From Candidatus Atribacteria bacterium (GTDB lineage Bacteria; Atribacterota; Phoenicimicrobiia; Phoenicimicrobiales; Stramentimicrobiaceae), in NCBI GenBank assembly GCA_016934875.1, contig JAFGSC010000294.1, forward strand, positions 1 to 5,289: a DNA stretch of 5,289 bases. Direction: 5' to 3'. A program made the position numbers and the translations under genes. This document shows, piece after piece, positions 1 through 5,289 of this stretch. The notes under the pieces were generated by a model that saw nothing but the letters and a program-made list of their open reading frames with translations, ran no database searches and had not been told where the DNA came from. How positions within the stretch are numbered: the stretch's first letter is position 1; every line of letters begins with the position of its first letter.

Positions 1-13
1 GATATTCAGCGCT

Positions 14-85
14 GGCGAGGTAGCTCAATGGTGGAGCAGTGGACTCATAAGCCATTGGATGTGGGTTCAAATCCCACCCTCGCCA
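14..85 (+). tRNA. tRNA with CAU anticodon (elongator Met, or Ile2)
   Basis: A full 72-base cloverleaf can be drawn by hand. The acceptor stem GGCGAGG (14-20) pairs with CCTCGCC (78-84), and A85 is the discriminator base. The D arm is GCTC/GAGC (23-26, 34-37). The anticodon arm is 39-43/51-55 with loop CTCATAA, giving anticodon CAT at 46-48. The variable loop is 5 bases, and the T arm is GTGGG/CCCAC (61-65, 73-77) with loop TTCAAAT. CCA is not encoded, so it must be added after transcription. It is not an initiator: base pair 1-72 is a normal G-C and the anticodon stem lacks three consecutive G-C pairs. A CAU anticodon read as is gives Met; if C34 is changed to lysidine by TilS it gives Ile for AUA codons. 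Sequence alone does not settle this. The pair closing the anticodon loop is an A43/G51 mismatch. Confidence 0.95.
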
Positions 86-345
86 CTTTCTATTTCCAAT
101 AACAAAAATCCAATATTTAGGGAAAATACCCAGCTTATTCAAAAACCTTGAAAAAGGCATTAGTTTTAAATGTCCGAATTAATCCCATATAACCCTGAAT
201 TAATGATGAAATCCACCATACTAATTTTATGTTACCTTGCTAATTTGTAAAAGAACACCGATAAAGAGATATAACTTATTCTAGTATTAACTATAATTAA
301 TTAATATCATTCAATGAAAAAGGTAAAAATTTTCAGTATTTAATA
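86..345. other. AT-rich intergenic region between tRNA and first island gene
   Basis: No gene is supported here on either strand. The base composition drops to AT-rich immediately after the tRNA, which marks the probable left edge of the island. Small details seen: GAATTAAT occurs twice, at 176-183 and 197-204, exactly 21 bp apart; CTAATTT occurs at 221-227 and 240-246; a short hairpin CCTT-GAAA-AAGG lies near 150-161. In DNA this AT-rich such matches can arise by chance. The promoter for the downstream gene should lie in this region. No integrase, excisionase or inverted-repeat terminus is visible. Confidence 0.6.
292..297 (+). promoter_or_regulatory. possible -10 box for the DUF3800 gene
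   Basis: TATAAT matches the sigma-70 -10 consensus exactly and lies about 50 bp before the start codon at 346. The bases 16-18 bp upstream do not resemble TTGACA and no extended -10 TG is seen. An alternative weak pair is TTGCTA (237-242) with GATAAA (260-265) at 17-bp spacing. The surroundings are AT-rich enough for a chance match. Confidence 0.25.
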
Positions 346-1266
346 ATGAAAGACTATCAAATATCTCACATTGCATTCTCAGATGAATCATGTTTCAATG
401 ATGGCATATTCAGGAGCATTAGCTTATTGACTCTTGAAGTAGGTAAATGCCAAGAGATCGAAAACGATTTTTTTCAAGTTTTATCATCCTCAGGAATAAC
501 TGAATTAAGGTGGCAAAAATTAAGACAAGCACGAGATAGAATTGCTGCAATAAAAATTATCGATAGAGTAATATTAAGAATATTAGCAAAGGAGTTGAGA
601 ATTGACATCCTTATTTGGGATATTAAGGATAGTCGTAGTAATGTCAAAGGTAGAGACGATAATGCGAATTTGTTGTATATGTACAGATATCTCTACATAA
701 ATGTTTTACATAAGCGTTGGATTGACACTAGTATATGGAAATTGTGCCCTGACGAAAATTCATTAATTGATTGGAAAGGAGTCCATCAATACCTTAATGC
801 ATCAAGTCAATATTTTAAACCAAACCATCCATCTCTACCAGATTTAGATTCAACAGCATATTCTCTAGTAAGAGAATTTAATATTCAAGAGATTATTCCA
901 GTGAAATCTAAAGAGTCCTCAATTTGCCAAGTTGCAGATTTTTTTGCAGGAATAGGTGCATATTCGCATAGGAATTTTAATAAATATAACAATTGGCTAA
1001 AGTCTAATAATGGCCAAGAAGCCATCGATTTTTCTTCCACTGATGAAGAAGAAATTCTTAGTGATAATGTTATTAATAGATCAAACAGCGAAGAAAACAG
1101 ATTCATTGTAATCAACTATTTAAATAATAAATTCAAACAATTAAAATTGGGTGTTGGATTAGAGAAAAGCAAAGGTTTTAAGACATATGATCCAAAGAAT
1201 CCAATAAACTTTTGGATTTACCAACCACAAACTGACTTAGACAAAGCACCCACCAAAATACACTAG
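346..1266 (+). CDS. DUF3800 family protein (predicted RNase H-like fold)
   Basis: A 306-residue soluble protein with no signal peptide or membrane segment. I recognise the DUF3800 family from its two ends. The first strand carries FSDES (Asp13, Glu14), the usual Asp-Glu-Ser opening. A C-terminal motif SSICQVADFFAG has Gln195 and Asp198, matching the family's Q-x-A-D signature. A middle Asp92 (IWDIKDSR) could be the third acidic residue. DUF3800 proteins are thought to have an RNase H-like fold and so may be nucleases; no substrate is established, and I infer no more than that. The family is common in defence islands and next to restriction genes, as here. ATG at 346 is the only good start: an in-frame stop lies at 298-300 and no other ATG, GTG or TTG intervenes. 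It has no recognisable Shine-Dalgarno site (the nearest purine run is about 20 bases away), so translation may be weak or leaderless. Codon use is strongly AT-biased, like the next two genes. Confidence 0.85.
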   Translation: MKDYQISHIAFSDESCFNDGIFRSISLLTLEVGKCQEIENDFFQVLSSSGITELRWQKLRQARDRIAAIKIIDRVILRILAKELRIDILIWDIKDSRSNVKGRDDNANLLYMYRYLYINVLHKRWIDTSIWKLCPDENSLIDWKGVHQYLNASSQYFKPNHPSLPDLDSTAYSLVREFNIQEIIPVKSKESSICQVADFFAGIGAYSHRNFNKYNNWLKSNNGQEAIDFSSTDEEEILSDNVINRSNSEENRFIVINYLNNKFKQLKLGVGLEKSKGFKTYDPKNPINFWIYQPQTDLDKAPTKIH

Positions 1267-1337
1267 CAAAAGGAATTGTGGGAATATCACATTGAACGCA
1301 AATGAAACTTGCCAATTTGTCAGACAGTTAATAAGGT

Positions 1338-1344
1338 AAGGAGG
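1338..1344 (+). promoter_or_regulatory. strong ribosome binding site for the RM A subunit
   Basis: AAGGAGG is a near-perfect Shine-Dalgarno site, 5 bases before ATG 1350. It fixes the start of the nuclease-methyltransferase gene and contrasts with the missing site in front of the DUF3800 gene, so the RM genes are probably translated much more strongly. Confidence 0.85.
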
Positions 1345-1349
1345 AATTT

Positions 1350-3248
1350 ATGACAAACGAGCGTATAACTGAAAATATTGTTAGAGAAAAACTCAGAGTG
1401 TTAGAATATTACAACAATGAAAATGACATTCGAGTGGAAGAACAAAAGAGTGAAATTGAAGCAGTTAAGAAACTACTACAGAAGGCTAGTAAAACAGGGG
1501 GAAAAGGAAAAGGAGCCCCCGAGTTCATTATTAGTTCAGCTAGTACACCGGATTTTTTAATAATCATTGAGTGCAAAGCTGATGTCCGCAATCATGAGAG
1601 TGGAAGAAGAAACCAACCTGTCCAATATGCCGTTGATGGTGTTTTGCATTATGGAAAAAACCTTTGTAAAGAATTTAACATCATAGCTATCGCTGTTTCA
1701 GGGGAATCTTCTTCTGAAATTCGGATCTCAAGCTTTGTATTTACTAAAGGAGACATTAAATATCGAGAATTGATAAATCAAAACAATCAACCGATACGGA
1801 CCTTACTATCTTGGGATGAATTTATTAGTAATGCTACTTATAACCCAACCATTCAAAGAATAAGGTATGACGAGTTAATGGCGTGTGCAAGAGAATTACA
1901 TGATTTTATGAGAGATTATGCGAAATTAACTGAAAGTGAAAAACCATTATTAGTTAGTGGAACGTTAATTGCTTTGAAGGATAAAGTTTTCGCAAAAGGA
2001 TTTGGAGATTATTCACCGGATGATTTGCAAAAGCAGTGGTTACATGTAATTAAAACTGAAATTGAGAGAGCTGAAATTCCAAATGCTAAAAAACAAAATA
2101 TGGTTCAACCTTACTCAAGTATTTCTACACACCCTGAACTAGGACGACCAAGTGGGAAGACAGCATTAAAATACCCGAGAGGGGTGTTATATGAATTAAT
2201 TCGAATGTTAAAAGAAAAAGTATGGCCTTTTATTAACGAATACCATGATTTTGATATAGTTGGACAATTTTATGGAGAATTCCTTAAATATACAGGAGGA
2301 GATAAGAAATCTCTAGGTATTGTCTTGACTCCTAGGCATATAACCGAATTATTCGCTGATTTAGCCAACGTTCAGAAATCAAGCAAGATACTTGATATTT
2401 GTGCAGGCACCGGTGGCTTTCTTATTGCTGCCATGCATAAAATGATGAAGCAGACTGAAACAGATGAAGAACGAAAATTGATAAAAAGGGAAGGGCTTAT
2501 TGGAGTAGAACAACAACCTAATATGTATGCACTTGCTGCTAGCAATATGATTCTACGAGGAGATGGAAAAGCCAATCTCTATCAAGGTAGTTGTTTTGAT
2601 GAAGCAATCACTGAAGGCATTAAAAAACATAAATGCAATATTGGTATGATAAATCCACCTTATTCTCAGGGCGATAGTGATTTACATGAATTGGTTTTTG
2701 TAAAACATTTGCTAGATTGTTTATCAGAAGAGACAAATTCAATTGGAATTGCTATTGTGCCTATGTCATGTGCTATTACACCTAATCCATTAAGGGATGA
2801 ATTATTGAATTTTCATACACTTGAAGCGGTTATGTCAATGCCTGATGAGTTATTTTATCCAGTTGGAACAGTAACATGCATCATGGTATTTACTGCGCAT
2901 ATACCTCATGCTACCTCTAACAGGAAAACGTGGTTCGGTTACTGGAAGCATGATGGTTTTGTAAAGACAAAACATAACGGTAGAATCGATATAAATAGAC
3001 AATGGAATGAAATTAAAAATCAATGGGTAAGCTCGTTTAGAAATCGTGATGAAATTGTTGGGCAATCTATAAAAAAACAGGTTGATAGTTCTGATGAGTG
3101 GTGTGCAGAAGCTTATATGGAAACAGACTATTCTCTGCTAAAGGAACAGGATTTTGAATTAGCATTAAAAAATTATTTTATTTTTCGGGCTTTAGGCTCT
3201 AACGGATTAGAATTGTCAAGAGATTTCAAGGAGAATCTTGATGAATAA
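1350..3248 (+). CDS. BcgI-like type IIB RM A subunit: fused nuclease and N6-adenine methyltransferase
   Basis: This 632-residue protein joins both catalytic activities of an RM system. Residues about 1-160 form a PD-(D/E)xK nuclease domain: Glu58, then Pro67-Asp68, then Glu74-Cys75-Lys76 (PDFLIIIECKAD), followed by QPVQYA (89-94), a helix motif typical of HsdR-type nuclease domains. A helical linker follows (about 165-290). The HsdM-like methyltransferase domain covers about 295-520: LTPRHI (326-331), SAM-binding motif I DICAGTGGF (349-357), and catalytic NPPY (435-438), the gamma-class N6-adenine signature. The last ~100 residues are helix-rich and probably contact the specificity subunit (inference). 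Length and order closely match BcgI A (637 residues, from memory). The complex should methylate adenines in a bipartite site and cut on both sides when unmodified. All visible catalytic motifs are intact. The gene overlaps the specificity gene by 8 bases. A plain type I HsdM is less likely because it lacks the N-terminal nuclease. Confidence 0.9.
   Translation: MTNERITENIVREKLRVLEYYNNENDIRVEEQKSEIEAVKKLLQKASKTGGKGKGAPEFIISSASTPDFLIIIECKADVRNHESGRRNQPVQYAVDGVLHYGKNLCKEFNIIAIAVSGESSSEIRISSFVFTKGDIKYRELINQNNQPIRTLLSWDEFISNATYNPTIQRIRYDELMACARELHDFMRDYAKLTESEKPLLVSGTLIALKDKVFAKGFGDYSPDDLQKQWLHVIKTEIERAEIPNAKKQNMVQPYSSISTHPELGRPSGKTALKYPRGVLYELIRMLKEKVWPFINEYHDFDIVGQFYGEFLKYTGGDKKSLGIVLTPRHITELFADLANVQKSSKILDICAGTGGFLIAAMHKMMKQTETDEERKLIKREGLIGVEQQPNMYALAASNMILRGDGKANLYQGSCFDEAITEGIKKHKCNIGMINPPYSQGDSDLHELVFVKHLLDCLSEETNSIGIAIVPMSCAITPNPLRDELLNFHTLEAVMSMPDELFYPVGTVTCIMVFTAHIPHATSNRKTWFGYWKHDGFVKTKHNGRIDINRQWNEIKNQWVSSFRNRDEIVGQSIKKQVDSSDEWCAEAYMETDYSLLKEQDFELALKNYFIFRALGSNGLELSRDFKENLDE
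3228..3233 (+). promoter_or_regulatory. ribosome binding site inside the A-subunit gene
   Basis: AAGGAG lies within the last codons of the A-subunit gene. It is 7 bases before ATG 3241 but only 4 before TTG 3238, so it favours ATG 3241 as the start of the specificity subunit. Confidence 0.75.
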
Positions 3249-4179
3249 AATTTTTGAGCTATTTCAAGTAGTTTATGGAAATAGCCTTGAATTGAATAAG
3301 CTCGAGCGGGATGATGATGGCATTAATTTTGTATCAAGAACTGCCACTAATAACGGTGTATCAGCGAAAGTTAAGCGATTAAGTGAGATAGAACCATTCA
3401 ATAGTAATATAATAACAGTTGCTTTAGGTGGTTCAGTGTTGGCAACTTTCTTACAACCCGAACCTTTCTATACAAGTTATCATATATATTGTCTGACACC
3501 TTTATTTAATCTTTCTCTTAATGAATTAATGTTTTATTGTGTTTGTATACGAGCAAATAAATTTCGATACAATTATGGAAGGCAAGCAAACAGAACATTA
3601 AGAGATTTATTGGTTCCTTCAATTTCTGAAATACCAGATTGGGTCAGCAATATTCAGAATATTGGATATGAATCCTTAATAATACCTTTAGTCTCAACCC
3701 CAATAAAGTTTGACCCAACGAATTGGAAATCATTTAGTTTTGATGAGTTATTTGAAATTAAAAAAGGTAAACGATTAACTAAATCAAATATGAAACCAGG
3801 AAATACACCATTCATTGGTTCAACTGATAGTAATAATGGCGTAACCAACTATATCAATCAAAAAGCAAATCATGAAGGCAATACAATTACAGTAACCTAT
3901 AATGGATCTGTTGCTGAAGCGTTCTATCAACCAATTCCGTATTTTGCTTGTGACGATGTGAATGTTCTTTACCCGAAATTTGAATTAAATCCCTATATTG
4001 GGCTATTTATTACAACAGTAATTCGGAAAGAAAAATTCAGATTTAATTACGGGCGAAAATGGCATGTTGATAGAATGAAGACATCAATAATCAAATTACC
4101 TATTATGCCAGATGGGAATCTAGATTTGGAATTTATGGAGAAATATATTAAAGGTTTACCATTTAGTTCTGCAATATAA
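3241..4179 (+). CDS. BcgI-B-like specificity (DNA-recognition) subunit
   Basis: This 312-residue protein is the sequence-reading subunit of the RM complex. It consists of two target-recognition domains (TRDs) that are diverged copies of each other, numbered here from ATG 3241. TRD1 (about 3-130) has NNGV 37-40, GGSV 63-66 and KFRYNYGR 107-114. TRD2 (about 162-290) has NNGV 198-201, NGSV 221-224 and KFRFNYGR 265-272, and each copy ends in a short stretch leading to a Pro (LLVP, IIKLP). In HsdS and BcgI B, each TRD reads one half of a bipartite site, so a split recognition sequence is expected; its bases cannot be predicted here. The long coiled-coil spacers of classical HsdS are not obvious, and the length is close to BcgI B (341 residues, from memory). 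Start choice: a TTG at 3238 is possible, but ATG 3241 has better spacing from AAGGAG. The overlap with the A gene (3241-3248) suggests translational coupling. Confidence 0.88.
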   Translation: MNKIFELFQVVYGNSLELNKLERDDDGINFVSRTATNNGVSAKVKRLSEIEPFNSNIITVALGGSVLATFLQPEPFYTSYHIYCLTPLFNLSLNELMFYCVCIRANKFRYNYGRQANRTLRDLLVPSISEIPDWVSNIQNIGYESLIIPLVSTPIKFDPTNWKSFSFDELFEIKKGKRLTKSNMKPGNTPFIGSTDSNNGVTNYINQKANHEGNTITVTYNGSVAEAFYQPIPYFACDDVNVLYPKFELNPYIGLFITTVIRKEKFRFNYGRKWHVDRMKTSIIKLPIMPDGNLDLEFMEKYIKGLPFSSAI

Positions 4180-4269
4180 ATAAAAATGCAGTAAAAATAG
4201 TATATGAAATCCTAAAACTAGTTTGCTTAATGTCAATTAAATCTCAATAAAAACAAATACAAGTTTAGC

Positions 4270-4333
4270 GTGGTTATGAAGGTTTTGTAATCCGGGTAAG
4301 TTGCGGGAAAGCCCTAACGAAATTTAATACCAC
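4270..4333 (+). ncRNA. candidate structured RNA of unknown class
   Basis: In the gap after the RM operon a set of complementary segments nests neatly. An outer stem GTGG-(T)-TAT (4270-4277) pairs with ATACCAC (4327-4333). Inside are GGTTT...AATCC (4281-4285/4289-4293, one T-T mismatch) and GTT-gc-GGG-aaag-CCC-t-AAC (4300-4318). The outer stem ends exactly where a terminator-like hairpin begins (4334). A weak promoter-like pair TTGCTT (4223-4228) and AATAAA (4246-4251) would start a transcript of roughly 100-110 bases. I do not recognise the family. It may instead be the 3' untranslated end of the RM transcript, or chance pairing; strand is assigned from the terminator's T-tract. Confidence 0.3.
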
Positions 4334-4365
4334 AAAGGGGAGTTCGATCTCTGAACTCACCTTTT
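4334..4365 (+). terminator. probable intrinsic terminator
   Basis: A 12-position stem runs AAAGGGGAGTTC (4334-4345) against GAACTCACCTTT (4353-4364), with one G/A mismatch (4339/4359) and a 7-base loop. The 3' side runs into CCTTTTGATTTT, a broken T-tract. It lies about 155 bp after the specificity gene stop and about 75 bp before the lipoprotein start, so it would separate the RM operon (or a small RNA) from the downstream gene. AAA on the 5' side means it could also act weakly on the minus strand. Confidence 0.55.
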
Positions 4366-4407
4366 GATTTTATAGAAATTTACTGTTTAAATTTCGAAAA
4401 TTCGCGC

Positions 4408-4413
4408 TAAAAT
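4408..4413 (+). promoter_or_regulatory. possible -10 box for the lipoprotein gene
   Basis: TAAAAT matches five of six bases of the -10 consensus and sits just downstream of the terminator-like hairpin, 27 bp before ATG 4441. No good -35 is seen at 16-18 bp upstream (GTTTAA or TGTTTA). A promoter is expected here because the hairpin would insulate this gene from the RM operon. Confidence 0.25.
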
Positions 4414-4425
4414 GTAAAAAGGATA

Positions 4426-4433
4426 GAGAGGAG
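4426..4433 (+). promoter_or_regulatory. ribosome binding site of the lipoprotein gene
   Basis: GAGAGGAG contains the AGGAG core and lies 7 bases before ATG 4441, supporting that start, which also gives a complete lipoprotein signal peptide. Confidence 0.8.
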
Positions 4434-4440
4434 TAATACT

Positions 4441-5289
4441 ATGAAACACGTATTGATTGCCACTTTGGTGATGGTGTTCCTTGTTGGTTGCGCGTCAACG
4501 CCGACTGCAGCGCCAACCGGGGCACCTGAACCCGTCGCCACTGAAGCGATTGAAGCTCCGCCAGGTATGGTATACATACCCGCTGGCCAGTTCCAGATGG
4601 GTTGCGACCCTGAGAAAAATGGCGGGTTTTCATGCGTTGCTGATTCGCTCCCTCTGCATTCTGTAGACCTGGATGGATACTTCATCGACCAGTTTGAGGT
4701 GACCAACGTCCAGTATGCTGAATGCGTGGCGGCAGACGGGTGCGACTTTCCAACCCGCTCGGAGTCTGAGACGCGTGAATCGTATTTCGATAATCCGGAA
4801 TACGCTGATTACCCTGTGATCTACGTGACCTGGGCGGATGCAAATGCCTATTGCCAGTGGGCGGGAAAGCGATTACCCACGGAAGCGGAATGGGAAATGG
4901 CAGCCCGTGGAAGCGAAGCGCAGGCGTACCCGTGGGGTAGTGATGCCCCGTCCTGTACGCTGGCTAACAGTTACGACAATAATGCCGGAAACACTTGCGA
5001 AGGTGATACAAACGCAGTGGGTAGCTACCCCGACGGAAACAGTATGTTTGGCGTGGCTGATATGGCTGGCAACGTGTGGGAATGGGTCAACGACTGGTAT
5101 TCGGGAACCTATTATGGTGAGTCCCCAGCTGGGAACCCCCCGGGACCTGATGGCAACAGCAAAAAGGTCCTTAGGGGCGGAGGATGGGGCAGTACATGGA
5201 CACAATTGCTCACCGCAAGTCGCACATTCGACCCGGATTTCAACAGCAGCAATGATGTCGGCTTTCGCTGCGTGATACCTGTGGATTGA
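4441..5289 (+). CDS. SUMF1/FGE-fold lipoprotein without the FGE catalytic cysteines
   Basis: A complete 282-residue exported protein whose stop codon is the last codon of the window. It starts with Met-Lys-His, a hydrophobic stretch (4-15) and a lipobox LVGC with Cys17 as the lipid anchor. A Thr/Pro/Ala-rich flexible linker follows (18-41). The SUMF1 (formylglycine-generating enzyme family) domain spans about 42-279, shown by PGMVYIPAGQFQMG (41-54), EVTNVQYAEC (86-95), WAGKRLPTEAEWEMAARG (140-157), DMAGNVWEWVNDWY (207-220), RGGGWG (245-250) and the closing GFRCV (274-278). True FGE uses two cysteines in the segment after the GG-S/W motif; here that segment (247-273) has none, so sulfatase activation by that chemistry is unlikely. 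Eight other cysteines (55, 65, 95, 101, 138, 172, 186, 277) could form disulfides outside the cytoplasm. Function is unknown; it may be a structural or binding version of the fold. Its GC-rich codons mark it as host chromosome rather than island. Confidence 0.9.
   Translation: MKHVLIATLVMVFLVGCASTPTAAPTGAPEPVATEAIEAPPGMVYIPAGQFQMGCDPEKNGGFSCVADSLPLHSVDLDGYFIDQFEVTNVQYAECVAADGCDFPTRSESETRESYFDNPEYADYPVIYVTWADANAYCQWAGKRLPTEAEWEMAARGSEAQAYPWGSDAPSCTLANSYDNNAGNTCEGDTNAVGSYPDGNSMFGVADMAGNVWEWVNDWYSGTYYGESPAGNPPGPDGNSKKVLRGGGWGSTWTQLLTASRTFDPDFNSSNDVGFRCVIPVD

Noticed and set aside
203..250. 15-codon plus-strand reading frame (ATG ATG AAA ... TAA) upstream of the DUF3800 gene, hydrophobic and leader-peptide-like
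   Set aside because: No Shine-Dalgarno site, no attenuator-like hairpin after it, and a frame this short is expected by chance.
885..1115. Minus-strand open frames within the DUF3800 and RM genes (also near 1409-1591, 2372-2575, 2850-3065, 3654-3848)
   Set aside because: All are short, antisense to well-supported genes, and show no domain or translation signal.
1298..1320. Weak hairpin GCAAAT/ATTTGT between the DUF3800 and RM A genes
   Set aside because: Six pairs including a G-T, mostly A-T, with an 11-base loop and no T-tract; too weak to call a terminator or operator.
4281..4320. Resemblance to group I intron core: TTGCGGGAAA (4301-4310) like the P4 element, and AATCCGG (4289-4295) like the Q element
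   Set aside because: The Q-like element comes before the P-like one, the reverse of a group I intron, and no R/S elements (paired GACTA...TAGTC type segments) or split exon are visible.
4337..4361. tRNA-like T-loop (GAGTTCGATCTC) ending in CTCACC, possibly a tRNA remnant or right attachment site copying the tRNA 3' end
   Set aside because: The T-stem pairing fails with a 7-base loop, only about half the positions match tRNA bases 66-90, and the same bases form a better terminator-like hairpin.
4838..5275. 145-residue plus-strand and 110-residue minus-strand open frames inside the lipoprotein gene
   Set aside because: Both lie within a clear SUMF1-domain gene in another frame, have no ribosome binding site support, and their translations show no recognisable domain; they are by-products of GC-rich coding sequence.

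Overview
The window looks like a small, AT-rich accessory island carrying a BcgI-like (type IIB) restriction-modification system, set into a more GC-rich bacterial chromosome between a tRNA(CAU) gene and a secreted lipoprotein gene. Hand counts of two 60-base lines show the contrast: 16/60 G+C at 541-600 inside the first island gene, against 37/60 at 4861-4920 in the lipoprotein gene. The host cannot be fixed from this sequence. Shine-Dalgarno sites, a lipobox and the Thr/Pro/Ala-rich linker after the lipid cysteine fit a bacterium such as an Anaerolineae-type Chloroflexota, but that is only a stylistic guess.

Layout, left to right. A complete tRNA(CAU) lies at 14-85, followed by 260 bp of AT-rich DNA with no convincing gene. 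Next is a DUF3800-family protein (346-1266), a predicted RNase H-like protein of unknown role often found near defence genes. An 83-bp gap with a strong ribosome binding site leads to a 632-residue fused nuclease-methyltransferase (1350-3248), which overlaps a 312-residue specificity subunit (3241-4179). The 261-bp gap after this operon holds a compact set of complementary segments (4270-4333) directly abutting a terminator-like hairpin (4334-4365). This may be a small structured RNA or simply the end of the operon transcript. The window closes with a complete SUMF1/FGE-fold lipoprotein gene (4441-5289) of host-like composition.

How the genes fit together. The A subunit carries a PD-(D/E)xK nuclease and a gamma-class N6-adenine methyltransferase in one chain. 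The B subunit has two target-recognition domains that are clear duplicates of each other. No separate HsdR is present or needed, as in BcgI, where an A:B complex methylates its bipartite site or cuts on both sides of it. The DUF3800 gene is in the same orientation just upstream and may be a passenger or a functional partner. No integrase, transposase, repeat-bounded element or CRISPR array is visible. The tRNA edge suggests site-specific insertion, but no matching right attachment site was found.
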